DNA of 64,000 nt from assembly GCA_050290245.1 (NCBI GenBank), contig JBNKHH010000080.1, positions 1-64,000 of the forward strand, in the 5' to 3' direction. How positions within the stretch are numbered: position 1 is the stretch's first letter; the number at the start of each line of letters is the position of its first letter. This document shows positions 42,725 to 51,482 of the stretch, piece by piece. The position numbers were made by a program, and so were the translations under genes. The notes under the pieces are model-generated. The model did no database searches and had not been told where the DNA came from. It worked only from the letters and a program-made list of their open reading frames with translations. This DNA is from JBNKHH01 sp050290245. Lineage in GTDB: Bacteria > Pseudomonadota > Alphaproteobacteria > Rhodobacterales > Rhodobacteraceae.

Positions 42725-42754
42725 TGTCTTGAGCGGGTTCTGTGGAATGCCAGT

Positions 42755-43291
42755 CTAGCTGGTATCAAGCCGATATTTTCGAAAGGTGGCTCCATCGCAC
42801 TCAACGTCGAAAAGATATCGGGCACCGAGCCGAGCGAGAGCCCCAAGGTTTTGGCGCGAAGGCGGCAAAAGAAAAGTAACGTAGGGAATGCGCGGATCCG
42901 CTTTTGCCCGGGCGAGCGCCTTGCGCGTTATGGGACCTCCGAGACCGAAAGCCTCGGTCGTTAGGACCAGGCCAAAATCCCATTCATTCCCCTCTTTTTG
43001 AAATCCACCCCACCCGACATAGGTTCCGTTGTTGAAGATCGCACAATGGCCCAAACCATCCTGTCTCCAGCGCTGCTCTTTTGCTTCGACGAAAGAAGCT
43101 GCGTCCCGGACGGTCCAAGAGCCTTTCAACAGCGGCATGTGCACGGCCATTCGCGCGTCGGACATGTGGGACGCCAGCGTCTCCAGCGGGACTGTGGTCA
43201 AACGTTGGAAGGTGATGCCGGTCCAGCGTGACGCTTGGTTTTCGTTTTCGAGCAGGTCGGGTTTTTGGTCGTGTGACATCGGCGTTTTCAT
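42755..43291 (-). CDS. GNAT-family N-acetyltransferase
   Basis: The 178-residue protein is a RimJ/RimL-like (Acetyltransf_3) acetyltransferase. Visible parts are HMPLLKGSWTVRDAASFVEAK, a beta hairpin around FNNGTYVGWGGFQKEGNEWDFGLVL, and a late helix SRQNLGALARLGARYLFDVE. Motif A is weak (LGGPITRKALARAK), so catalytic status is less clear than in the first GNAT gene. It is convergent with the sugar operon and divergent from the AraC gene. The acceptor is unknown. Confidence 0.72.
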   Translation of the reverse strand: MKTPMSHDQKPDLLENENQASRWTGITFQRLTTVPLETLASHMSDARMAVHMPLLKGSWTVRDAASFVEAKEQRWRQDGLGHCAIFNNGTYVGWGGFQKEGNEWDFGLVLTTEAFGLGGPITRKALARAKADPRIPYVTFLLPPSRQNLGALARLGARYLFDVECDGATFRKYRLDTS

Positions 43292-43434
43292 TTACCGTTG
43301 GCCGTTTCCCATGGGTATGAATGCCGCCGGAGTGGCACGGTACCTCAGGTTGATGAATGTCCTGGCGTGCGGAATTTATGTCCGATCGTCCAAAGCAGTG
43401 GACTTGCCGAGATTTAGGACGCAACAGTAGGCTC

Positions 43435-44388
43435 ATGTTGGATTTGCTCAGCGACATACTTACGCGGCTTTCTCTCGAAGGGACGCTATACTTTAGAACC
43501 AGCTTCACCGAACCATGGGGTGTTCGTGTCCCTGCTTTTCCGGGGGTCACGCGTTTCCATTATGCGCATCGGGGGGACGCCGTGATCCGTGTTGGCCGGG
43601 ATGGCGAGCCCATAGCCCTGGCCCAGGGAGATCTTGTGATGGTTCCCCATGGGGCAGCGCATATACTTTCCTGTCGCCATACCGGGCCGGACGACGTCCT
43701 GCCATTGGATGACGTGCTCACGCGTTCGGGGTTCCCCGGATATGGAACACTTGTCTGGGGAGGAGAGGAATCCCCGCGGGATACACAGTTGATTTGCGGG
43801 CATTTCGCGCTGTCACCCGGGTCTCAGCACATCCTTCTCGATCGCCTTCCGGACCTTATTCATCTCCGCGGCTATGGGGATGACTTGGGGCCATGGCTGG
43901 ATGCGACGCTGCGCGTGATTGGGGCAGAGGCGGGTGGTGCGCGCTTGGGGGGCGACCTGATCGCATTGAAAATGTCAGAGGCAATCTTCGCACAGGCCAT
44001 TCGCGCACATATCGAACAGTCGGTTTCCGAAAAGGACGGAATTGCCGGTTTTGCCGATCCGCAACTTGGCCGAGCGCTGACGGCGTTTCACAGACGTCCG
44101 GCCTCAGAGTGGTCGGTTGAAAGTCTTGCGCGTGAAGCAGGTTTGTCGCGAACCGGGTTTGCGGAAAGGTTTTCATCCAAACTTGGTGTCACTCCGATGG
44201 CGTACGTAACGTCTTGGCGCATGCAGATTGCGCGCGAGGCGCTAGCGCAACGTGGGTCTTCGGTGGCGGAGGCCGCCGCCATTTCCGGTTATGCATCCGA
44301 ATCGTCATTCAGCCGGGTATTCAAAAAGGAGATTGGCGTGCCGCCGGCTGCGTTCAGGTTGGCAGGACGTCGACCGAGTCACGTGTAG
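43435..44388 (+). CDS. AraC-family transcriptional regulator (cupin sensor type)
   Basis: The 317-residue regulator has an N-terminal cupin-like sensor (cupin_6 type) with PHGAAHIL and YGTLVWGGEESP. The C-terminal AraC double helix-turn-helix follows (WSVESLAREAGLSRTGFAERF about 229-249, then SSVAEAAAISGYASESSFSRVFKKEIG). The ATG at 43435 (MLDLLSDILTRL) gives the usual opening; longer frames upstream lack a ribosome site. It may control the gene that follows, but no operator was read. Confidence 0.9.
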   Translation: MLDLLSDILTRLSLEGTLYFRTSFTEPWGVRVPAFPGVTRFHYAHRGDAVIRVGRDGEPIALAQGDLVMVPHGAAHILSCRHTGPDDVLPLDDVLTRSGFPGYGTLVWGGEESPRDTQLICGHFALSPGSQHILLDRLPDLIHLRGYGDDLGPWLDATLRVIGAEAGGARLGGDLIALKMSEAIFAQAIRAHIEQSVSEKDGIAGFADPQLGRALTAFHRRPASEWSVESLAREAGLSRTGFAERFSSKLGVTPMAYVTSWRMQIAREALAQRGSSVAEAAAISGYASESSFSRVFKKEIGVPPAAFRLAGRRPSHV

Positions 44389-44523
44389 TCAAAAGAGACT
44401 ATTTTTTGGGACGATCTGATATGTTTTTCGGATTTACTAACATTAATCGTTCTAATTTTGCATGTTAAATGGGCCTTAGGCGCTTTGGCGTCAGCACAAG
44501 AAACATGAAAAGGAACAAATACG

Positions 44524-44886
44524 ATGCGTTTCGTCACGAAAACCATACACGCCTGGCTTGATTATCCCGTCGCGCTTGCTCTGATTGCACTTCCCTTCCT
44601 GTTGGAACTTGGTGCTTCGCATCCCCTGGCTGCTGTCATCTCACCCGTCGTCGGACTCACGGCATTCGTTTTGACGGTGTTTACAGATCATCACCTCGGC
44701 GTCTTCCCGGTCTTGCCGTACCGTGTGCATCTCGCGGTGGACCTGGCTGTCGGGCTGATGTTTCTGGCCCTGCCATTTGCTCTGGGTTTCACGGGTCTGG
44801 ACGCTGCGTTTTATGTGCTGAACGGTGCGGCGGTCGTAGTGGTCATCGCGTTGTCAGCACCTGGCGAAAGTCTTGCAGCGGTTTAA
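44524..44886 (+). CDS. Small four-helix membrane protein, SPW-repeat-like
   Basis: The 120-residue protein has four hydrophobic segments (about 15-30, 33-52, 65-84, 90-110) and a conserved-looking opening HAWLDYPVALALIALPFLLE, reminiscent of SPW-repeat small membrane proteins. There is no signal peptide and no enzymatic motif. GGAAC lies before the ATG. It is preceded by the AraC gene by 136 bases, in an AT-richer intergenic stretch that likely has its own promoter. The function is unknown. Confidence 0.68.
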   Translation: MRFVTKTIHAWLDYPVALALIALPFLLELGASHPLAAVISPVVGLTAFVLTVFTDHHLGVFPVLPYRVHLAVDLAVGLMFLALPFALGFTGLDAAFYVLNGAAVVVVIALSAPGESLAAV

Positions 44887-44907
44887 CGCAGGCTATTGCA
44901 CGGACCC

Positions 44908-46086
44908 TTATGTCATAAAATACCTGGCGTGGATGGGAAGCAGTGCCGCTCCCAGTGAGCGTGCACGTCGTCCCACCTGCGCCTGTTCTATGGCGGGTTT
45001 TTCAATGCCTGTGATGTCGAGGTGTCCATAGGCATTCCGCGTGCTCTCTGTAAGGGATTCGCGAACCGTTGCGGGAAAAGCGCCGTCTATCAGTATGGCT
45101 TCCACCTCGACGATAGAGGCGACGGCGGCGCAGGCCACGGCCAGGTTTTGGCTGGTTGTATTGATCCAGTCTTCCAGCACCTCAGCGAATTCGCTCCAAT
45201 CCTCGCTTGAATCCCGCAGGCATGCATAGTCGAGTCCTGCCGTTTTCAGGTCGCGTTCCAAGACGTGGAGGGAGGCGACGTCCAACAGTTGGATGGTTTT
45301 GCCTTTGCCGTCTGGGACGGGCAGTGGGCCGAACGCACCGGCATTTCGGGTCCTGCCAGATATGACCTTTCCATCGAGAACCAGTCCCCCGCCGACAAAG
45401 TTTCCGACAAAGATGTAGGCGAAATCCCGATACTCTTGCCCGCGTCCCAAAAGCTGTTCGGCAATGCACGCAGAGGTCGCATCGTTTTCGACCACAACGT
45501 CCAGCCCGGTAATCCCGGAAACCTCTTTTTCGAGGTCAATGTCTTGCCATTTCTGCATGGCGCCCTCGGGAGCATTGACGAATTCAAGCCAGTCCCAAAT
45601 TCGATTGGGACGAGAAACCCCGATACCTGCAATACGTGTGGCGTCGATTGCATGTCGCTTCAGCAGGTTTGGCAGCTTGGACCGAAGGAAGCCAAAGACA
45701 TCTTCCGTGGACGGGTAGGCATAGGATATGGTCTTGGTGTCAATCTGCTGCCCAAGAAAATCTACAATGACCAATTCCAGCACACGGCGGCCGATGTTCA
45801 GCCCCACGGCGTAACTGCCCGCCGGATTCAACCTCATTGGCACCGAGGGCTTCCCGACACGTCCCTTTACCGCGTCGCCGCGCAATAGCAGGTTGTCCGC
45901 TTCCAGTGCGCGGATGATGTTCGAAACCGTTTGTGCCGATAGCCCGGAACGTCGCGCGATTTCAGCACTCGAAATCGCACCGTGCCTGCGGATGTAAGAA
46001 AGAACAGTCCGCGCATTCTGGTCGCGCAGACCGGACTGGTTTGCGCCTGAATTTGCGAGTTGATCATCCATCGTAAGTGACGTCAT
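44908..46086 (-). CDS. frcR: ROK-family repressor of the fructose-type operon (FrcR-like)
   Basis: The 392-residue regulator has an N-terminal winged helix (LSYIRRHGAISSAEIARRSGLSAQTVSNI, about 28-56) and a ROK sugar-kinase-like domain. The zinc-binding CxCGxxGC motif of many ROK proteins is absent (the region reads AGAFGPLPVPDGKGKTIQL). The start at 46086 follows AGGAG; longer in-frame starts are not supported. It is divergent from frcB with an AT-rich inverted repeat between them, the usual arrangement of a local repressor. The symbol is given by context and resemblance to rhizobial frcR. Confidence 0.83.
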   Translation of the reverse strand: MTSLTMDDQLANSGANQSGLRDQNARTVLSYIRRHGAISSAEIARRSGLSAQTVSNIIRALEADNLLLRGDAVKGRVGKPSVPMRLNPAGSYAVGLNIGRRVLELVIVDFLGQQIDTKTISYAYPSTEDVFGFLRSKLPNLLKRHAIDATRIAGIGVSRPNRIWDWLEFVNAPEGAMQKWQDIDLEKEVSGITGLDVVVENDATSACIAEQLLGRGQEYRDFAYIFVGNFVGGGLVLDGKVISGRTRNAGAFGPLPVPDGKGKTIQLLDVASLHVLERDLKTAGLDYACLRDSSEDWSEFAEVLEDWINTTSQNLAVACAAVASIVEVEAILIDGAFPATVRESLTESTRNAYGHLDITGIEKPAIEQAQVGRRARSLGAALLPIHARYFMT

Positions 46087-46130
46087 TGGCGTCTCCTGTG
46101 GTGGCAGCATGCTTTGGCTGAGGTATACTG

Positions 46131-46163
46131 TCAATTTATAAATCACTTTTATTTATTTATTGA
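46131..46163. promoter_or_regulatory. AT-rich inverted repeat, probable ROK operator
   Basis: TCAATTTATAAAT (46131-46143) and ATTTATTTATTGA (46151-46163) form an inverted repeat (11 of 13 positions match) with a 7-base spacer. The arm centres are 20 bases (two helical turns) apart. It lies between divergent frcR and frcB, the typical place and composition for a ROK repressor site. Confidence 0.65.
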
Positions 46164-46235
46164 CGACCAGTCAGAATCGTCGGTATATGCATGTCAGCGA
46201 CCGGCCGTTTGTCGGTCAGCATTTGGGAGGAAACC

Positions 46236-47255
46236 ATGAGAAAACTGCTAGTTGGCACCGTGCTTGCCAGTGTTGCGGCCGCAGGAACGGCGATGGCCGG
46301 CGGTCATTCGACCTCGGTCTGCCTGATTACGAAAACCGATACCAACCCGTTCTTCGTCAAGATGAAGGAAGGCGCGTCCGCCAAGGCTGAAGAGCTTGGC
46401 ATGACCCTGAAGGCCTATGCAGGCAAGGTCGATGGCGACAACGAAACCCAGGTTCAGGCGATCGAAACCTGCATCGCAGATGGCGCGAAGGGCATCCTTC
46501 TGACGGCGTCTGACACCGCAGCCATCGTGCCGTCGGTTCAGCAGGCGCGCGACGCCGGGTTGGTTGTCATCGCTCTCGATACGCCGCTCGAGCCCATCGA
46601 CGCCGCCGACGCCACCTTTGCCACCGACAACTTCCTGGCTGGTGAACTGATCGGCAAATGGGCTGCGGCCAAGCTGGGCGACGATGCTGCGAACGCAAAG
46701 ATCGGCATGCTCGACCTCGCGATCAGCCAGCCGACCGTTGGCGTGCTGCGCGATCAGGGCTTCCTGACCGGTTTTGGCATCGACGTCAAAGACCCCAGCA
46801 AATGGGGTGACGAAGACGACGCACGTATCGTCGGCAATGATGTGACGGCCGGCAACGAAGAGGGTGGCCGCAAGGCGATGGAAAACCTTCTTGCGAAAGA
46901 TTCGTCCATCAACGTCGTTTACACGATCAACGAACCGGCCGCTGCTGGTGCCTATGAGGCGCTAAAGGCCATCGGTCGCGAGAACGACGTTCTGATCGTT
47001 TCGGTCGATGGTGGCTGCCCCGGCGTCCAGAACATTGCGGACGGCGTGATCGGCGCTACCTCGCAGCAATACCCGCTGTTGATGGCCGCCCTCGGCGTTG
47101 AAGCCGTCAAGAAATGGGCCGACGAGGGCGTCAAGCCTGAGCCCACCCCTGGCAAAGACTTTTTCGACACCGGTGTTTCCCTGGTGACCGACCAGCCAGC
47201 GGAAGGCGTTGAGTCGATTTCGGTCAAAGAGGGCATGGACCTCTGCTGGGGCTGA
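46236..47255 (+). CDS. frcB: Fructose-type sugar ABC transporter binding protein (FrcB)
   Basis: The 339-residue periplasmic protein starts at 46236 behind GGGAGG, with a signal peptide ending GTAMA/GGH. The mature start VCLITKTDTNPFFVKMKEGA and blocks such as AGKVDGDNETQVQAIETCIAD and NEPAAAGAYEALKAIGRE agree closely with rhizobial FrcB, the fructose/mannose/ribose-binding protein. Two cysteines near the ends (C in SVCLI, C in DLCWG) are typical. It is the first gene of the frcBCAK operon, followed by a strong hairpin. Confidence 0.92.
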   Translation: MRKLLVGTVLASVAAAGTAMAGGHSTSVCLITKTDTNPFFVKMKEGASAKAEELGMTLKAYAGKVDGDNETQVQAIETCIADGAKGILLTASDTAAIVPSVQQARDAGLVVIALDTPLEPIDAADATFATDNFLAGELIGKWAAAKLGDDAANAKIGMLDLAISQPTVGVLRDQGFLTGFGIDVKDPSKWGDEDDARIVGNDVTAGNEEGGRKAMENLLAKDSSINVVYTINEPAAAGAYEALKAIGRENDVLIVSVDGGCPGVQNIADGVIGATSQQYPLLMAALGVEAVKKWADEGVKPEPTPGKDFFDTGVSLVTDQPAEGVESISVKEGMDLCWG

Positions 47256-47276
47256 TCAAAGCCCACTAAATCAGGC

Positions 47277-47298
47277 GAAGGGGCGTTTGCGCCCCTTC
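47277..47298 (+). terminator. GC hairpin between frcB and frcC
   Basis: A perfect 9-bp stem GAAGGGGCG (47277-47285)/CGCCCCTTC (47290-47298) has a TTTG tetraloop, 22 bases after the frcB stop. No long T run follows. It likely raises frcB mRNA relative to downstream genes. Confidence 0.7.
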
Positions 47299-47360
47299 TT
47301 CATGGACTGAGACCAACGGTTCGGTCTACGGTATTCACGAACAATCCTGGGGGAGGACCC

Positions 47361-48500
47361 ATGACAGAGACCGCCTCGAAGGGGCAGGACTTCGAGTCCT
47401 CGCTTTCAGATGCCAGCACAACCGTAGCAGAGTTCGACGCCCACGGACGGGGCTTCCTGAACCGACTACAGCACATTCTTCACGCACATCCATCTATCGT
47501 CCCGTTGATCGTGCTTGTTATGTCCGTGATTGGACTGGGGATATGGATCGATTGGGAGCCCATTCAGGTCTCTTTAGGCTTCGCGCGGCTCGAAGATGTA
47601 TCGAACGGGTCATTCAAATTCTTCAATCCCTTTACGCTGACGCTGATCCTTCAACAGGTCCAGATCGTCGGTGTCCTTGCCCTTGCACAAACGCTGATCA
47701 TCCTTACGGCAGGCATCGACCTGAGCGTCGGGGCCATCGCGGTGCTGTGTACGGTCATCATGGGGAAGTTCACTTTCGACTATGGCTTGCCGCCGTCCCT
47801 TTCGATCGTTTTGGGACTGGGATTCGGCGCCGGGATCGGTGCGGTTTCTGGTTGGCTGGTGAGCCGCGTCAAGCTGCCGCCCTTCATCGTCACTCTTGGC
47901 ATGTGGCAAATCGTTTTGGCGGCGAACTATCTTTATTCCGCCAATGAAACCATTCGGAGCCAGGACATCGAAGCTGAGGCCCCTATGCTGCAGTTCCTGG
48001 GTACAAAGTTCCAGTTCGGGGGGGCAACCATCACACTCGGGGTTGTCTCGATGTTGTTGATTGCCTTCGCACTTGCTTATGCCTTGCGGTCCACACCCTG
48101 GGGGCGTCACGTATATGCAACCGGGGATGACCCCGAGGCGGCGGAGCTTGCTGGCGTCAGTGTTCATCGCACCTTGATGTCGGTCTACATGCTTGCCGGT
48201 CTTATCTGCGCCTTTACAGCTTGGGTCATGATCGGTCGCTTCGGTTCGGTTTCTCCGTCGGCATCGACAGGCGTTCTTGGCAATATCCAGGCGATCACTG
48301 CGGTTGTGATCGGTGGTATCTCGCTGTTCGGCGGGCGCGGTTCGATCCTGGGTGCGTTGTTCGGAGCACTTATTGTTGGGGTGTTTGAGCTGGGCCTGAG
48401 AATGGCGGGCGCGGACGCGCAATGGACGTATCTGCTGATCGGCGTGCTTATCATCGTTGCCGTGACCGTGGACCAATGGATCAGGAAGGTGACGGTATGA
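47361..48500 (+). CDS. frcC: Fructose-type sugar ABC transporter permease (FrcC)
   Basis: The 379-residue RbsC-like permease has about nine to ten hydrophobic segments after a 45-residue hydrophilic N-terminus. Family landmarks are TLIILTAGIDLSVGAIAVLC (about 115-134), RTPWG-like STPWGRHVYATGDDPEAAELAGVSV (about 237-261) and ITAVVIGGISLFGGRGSI. The stop overlaps the frcA ATG by 4 bases. Confidence 0.92.
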   Translation: MTETASKGQDFESSLSDASTTVAEFDAHGRGFLNRLQHILHAHPSIVPLIVLVMSVIGLGIWIDWEPIQVSLGFARLEDVSNGSFKFFNPFTLTLILQQVQIVGVLALAQTLIILTAGIDLSVGAIAVLCTVIMGKFTFDYGLPPSLSIVLGLGFGAGIGAVSGWLVSRVKLPPFIVTLGMWQIVLAANYLYSANETIRSQDIEAEAPMLQFLGTKFQFGGATITLGVVSMLLIAFALAYALRSTPWGRHVYATGDDPEAAELAGVSVHRTLMSVYMLAGLICAFTAWVMIGRFGSVSPSASTGVLGNIQAITAVVIGGISLFGGRGSILGALFGALIVGVFELGLRMAGADAQWTYLLIGVLIIVAVTVDQWIRKVTV

Positions 48501-49267
48501 CTGAGCCAATTCTAACCGCCCGTGGACTGACAAAGCGCTATGGTCGTGTGACGGCATTGGATCGCTGCGACTTCGATTTGATGCCTGGCGAAATCCTGGC
48601 CGTCATCGGTGACAACGGAGCGGGCAAATCCACGCTGATCAAGGCCATCTCGGGCGCCGTGATACCCGACGAGGGCGAGGTGCGGCTTGATGGAAATCGG
48701 GTCGATTTTCAATCGCCCATAGAGGCGCGCGAGGCAGGGATCGAGACGGTCTATCAGACCCTTGCCATGTCGCCGGCGCTTTCGATTGCGGACAACATGT
48801 TCATGGGGCGCGAATTGAAAAAGCCGGGCCTGATGGGCAAGCTGTTCCATCAGTTGGATCGTCCAAAGATGGAGAAGATTGCACGTGACAAGCTGAGTGA
48901 GCTGGGGTTGATGACCATCCAGAACATCAATCAGGCGGTGGAGACGCTTTCTGGCGGTCAGCGCCAGGGCGTTGCTGTTGCGAGGGCCGCGACATTCGGC
49001 TCGAAAGTGATTATCCTGGACGAGCCGACTGCCGCGCTTGGGGTAAAAGAGTCACGGCGTGTTCTTGAATTGATCCTGGACGTCAGGTCGCGTGGCATAC
49101 CGATCATACTCATCAGCCACAATATGCCCCATGTCTTCGAAGTCGCGGACAGGATCCATATCCATCGCCTGGGTCGCAGATTGTGCGTCATCGATCCCAA
49201 AAATCATTCGATGTCCGATGCCGTCGCCTATATGACGGGCGCAAAGGAACCAGCAGAGGCGGCATAG
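48497..49267 (+). CDS. frcA: Fructose-type sugar ABC transporter ATPase (FrcA)
   Basis: The 256-residue ATPase has a single nucleotide-binding domain: Walker A GDNGAGKSTLIKA (38-50), signature LSGGQRQGVAVARA, Walker B VIILDEPTAALGV and H-loop ISHNMPHV. Many RbsA-type ATPases carry two such domains; the single-domain form is that of rhizobial FrcA. It starts at 48497 with a 4-base overlap. Confidence 0.92.
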   Translation: MTEPILTARGLTKRYGRVTALDRCDFDLMPGEILAVIGDNGAGKSTLIKAISGAVIPDEGEVRLDGNRVDFQSPIEAREAGIETVYQTLAMSPALSIADNMFMGRELKKPGLMGKLFHQLDRPKMEKIARDKLSELGLMTIQNINQAVETLSGGQRQGVAVARAATFGSKVIILDEPTAALGVKESRRVLELILDVRSRGIPIILISHNMPHVFEVADRIHIHRLGRRLCVIDPKNHSMSDAVAYMTGAKEPAEAA

Positions 49268-49270
49268 GTC

Positions 49271-49903
49271 GTGAACTCAGGTTCCGTGCTAGATGAAATG
49301 ACTTCTCGTGTCGCGGAGTTCGTCCTCGGCGTGCCGAAAAGCGGACGTCGGAGGATCGTGGCGATTGCGGGGGCGCCCGGGTCGGGAAAGTCGACACTGA
49401 GCAAACGCGTCGCCGAAACACTGGGCCGGTCCGGCAGCACGGCCTGTGTCTTGCCGATGGATGGTTTTCACCTCGACAACCGCATTTTGGACGATCGTAA
49501 TCTCAGGTCTCGAAAAGGTGCGCCGCAGACGTTTGATCTGGGGGGGCTCAAAAGCATCTTGGAACGCCTGTCCATTGAAGACGAGGTCATTGCCCCCAGT
49601 TTCGATCGCTCCATAGACATGGTCATTGGCTCGTCTATTGTGATCGGACCGGACGTCGAAACCGTGCTGGTCGAGGGAAACTACCTCCTGTTGGACCGAC
49701 CCGGCTGGCGGGACCTGATCGATCTGTGGGATGCGACCGTATTGCTGAAGGTCAATCGCGATGAACTGCGTGATCGCCTGATCCAGCGATGGTTGGACGA
49801 AGGATTTGGGAGCGAAATGGCAATGGCCAAGACCATGGAAAACGATCTTCCAAATGCGGACCTCGTCTATTCAAACGCCCTGCCTGCCGATCTTGTTCTT
49901 TAA
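49271..49903 (+). CDS. frcK: P-loop kinase-like protein of the frc operon (FrcK)
   Basis: The 210-residue P-loop protein has Walker A GAPGSGKSTLSK (34-45), the uridine-kinase-like motif PMDGFHLDN (62-70) and VEGNYLLLDRPGWRDL. It resembles FrcK, the last gene of frcBCAK in Sinorhizobium, and the PanK/uridine-kinase-like hydrolase family. The start is a GTG at 49271, three bases after the frcA stop, with only a weak ribosome site. It presumably phosphorylates the imported sugar or a nucleoside; this is not established from sequence. Confidence 0.83.
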   Translation: MNSGSVLDEMTSRVAEFVLGVPKSGRRRIVAIAGAPGSGKSTLSKRVAETLGRSGSTACVLPMDGFHLDNRILDDRNLRSRKGAPQTFDLGGLKSILERLSIEDEVIAPSFDRSIDMVIGSSIVIGPDVETVLVEGNYLLLDRPGWRDLIDLWDATVLLKVNRDELRDRLIQRWLDEGFGSEMAMAKTMENDLPNADLVYSNALPADLVL

Positions 49904-50352
49904 AGAGCGATGCGCTGATCTTAGAGCCCGACGACAATTGCCGGCGCGAATGGTTCGGCGGATGCGGACACCGCGATTTGAACCGGTCGACCCCCGATGC
50001 GACCTGAGTGACCCAGGATGAGGATAGGCTCCTTCTCTTGCACAACGCGAATTCTTTCCTCGGAAACGCGGCAGCGCTGAAGCTGAGGGCCAGAAGCGTC
50101 CTGTTCTTCATTTTTGACCATCTTGGCGGTGTTGCGCCTGATTTGACACGTCGATGTTCGGGTCGAACGTCTCTGGTCGCCGACAAGTTCTGAGGTGGCT
50201 GTCGGACCGGACCCGCTCAGATGGGCCTCACAGATCTGATCTAGAGGCAATGGCTGCTTGATGCGGGCTGTTAACTAATATATTAGATGGAGCAGTTGCT
50301 CGGGCGATGGTCTTGGACTCGGCGGCTAAATGCCTGACTTTGGGAGGAAATT
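49904..50352. other. Intergenic region with a perfect palindrome before the second TRAP operon
   Basis: No credible gene is seen. A 109-codon minus-strand open frame (49921-50250) lacks a ribosome site and a recognisable domain. The perfect 12-base palindrome CTAATATATTAG (50275-50286) lies 67 bases before dctP, in an AT-rich patch, and could be an operator (a GntR-type site is one possibility). Confidence 0.5.
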
Positions 50353-51393
50353 ATGGAAATCAAATCGTTGCGCGGATTGCGCGCACTTGTGATCGCTGCG
50401 GCGGCATTCGGCCTTTTTTCGACCGATGCCGACGCCGCAGATCGCGTGCTCAAGATCCAAACGTCGTCGAATGCAAGCCATGCGTCGCTTGCCTATCTAA
50501 ATGAGGTGTGGGTGCCCAAGTTGGAAGCCATGACCGGCGGATCGTTGACTGTCGAACTTCTTCCGGTTGACGCGGTCGTCCCACGGCGTGAAACGCCCGA
50601 GGCAATCGGTGTCGGCATTCTCGATGGCGACCTGACGTCGATCAACTATTTCTCGGGCGTTGATCCGGCTTTCGCCCTGATGGGCGACCTGATCGCCGGC
50701 TATGACAGTGCTGACCAGATCCAGGCATTCTGTGCCCAGGGTGGCGGCAAGGAGATGCTGCAAAAGCTGTTCGATGCTCATTACCCCGGTGTCCACGTCG
50801 TCGGCTGCGGCGCCTATGCCCGCGAAGCTTTCGTCTCCAAAGTGCCGGTGCGCGGAGTAGCCGACCTGAAGGGGCTGAAAATCCGGTCTCCCGAGGGACT
50901 TGCCGCTGACGTGTTCAAGCGTGCGGGAGCTGCGCCGGTGTCCATGTCCGGTTCCGAAACCTATGGCGCTCTGGAAAAGGGCGTAATCGATGCCGCCGAT
51001 AACTCGGCCTATGCCAACAACGATGCCAACGGCATGCACAAGATCGCCAAGTTCCCGATCTTCCCCGGCATCCACTCAACGCCGATTCTTCAGTTCACAG
51101 TCGGCCAGCAGGTCTGGGACGATTTGACCGAGCAGGAGCAGGTGGCGCTGGAGACTTGGTATCTCGCCGCCTACAATGGCCTGCGCCAGCACTTTGACCG
51201 TCTCGATCGTCAACTTGTCGCTCGCGACAAGGCTGCAGGTGAACTTGAGGTCATCGACTGGTCCCAGGAAGAGCGCGACAAGTTGCGTATCATTGCCCAA
51301 CAGGCATGGGCGGATTTTGCCGCTCAGTCCGAGCTGGCAAAAGAGACCTTCGACGCGCACGTCAGCTTCATGAAACAAGCCGGCTTGCTGTAA
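50353..51393 (+). CDS. dctP: TRAP transporter solute-binding protein (second system)
   Basis: The 346-residue protein starts at 50353 behind GGGAGGAAA, with a signal peptide ending DADAA/DRVLK. TRAP features are LPVDAVVPRRETPEAIGVG, KIRSPEGLAADVFKRAGAAPVSM (about 175-200) with the ligand-binding arginine, and ETYGALEKGVIDAADNS. The mature N-terminus (RVLKIQTSSNASHASLAYL) differs from that of the first TRAP protein. It belongs with the fused permease downstream and probably serves the deoxy-sugar-acid pathway genes beside it (inference). Confidence 0.92.
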   Translation: MEIKSLRGLRALVIAAAAFGLFSTDADAADRVLKIQTSSNASHASLAYLNEVWVPKLEAMTGGSLTVELLPVDAVVPRRETPEAIGVGILDGDLTSINYFSGVDPAFALMGDLIAGYDSADQIQAFCAQGGGKEMLQKLFDAHYPGVHVVGCGAYAREAFVSKVPVRGVADLKGLKIRSPEGLAADVFKRAGAAPVSMSGSETYGALEKGVIDAADNSAYANNDANGMHKIAKFPIFPGIHSTPILQFTVGQQVWDDLTEQEQVALETWYLAAYNGLRQHFDRLDRQLVARDKAAGELEVIDWSQEERDKLRIIAQQAWADFAAQSELAKETFDAHVSFMKQAGLL

Positions 51394-51408
51394 GGTTTGT
51401 TGACATTG

Positions 51409-51434
51409 CCGCGCCCGTCTATTGTCGGGCGCGG
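51409..51434 (+). terminator. GC hairpin between second dctP and dctQM
   Basis: CCGCGCCCG (51409-51417) pairs perfectly with CGGGCGCGG (51426-51434) around TCTATTGT, starting 15 bases after the dctP stop, without a T run. Confidence 0.65.
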
Positions 51435-51482
51435 TCGAGGTTGAAGCGATCGGGCACCCAGATCTGACGGCGCGGGGGAAAA

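Noticed and set aside
49921..50250. 109-codon minus-strand open frame between frcK and the second TRAP operon
   Set aside because: No ribosome site or domain seen. It could be a decayed gene end, but nothing supports it beyond the open frame.
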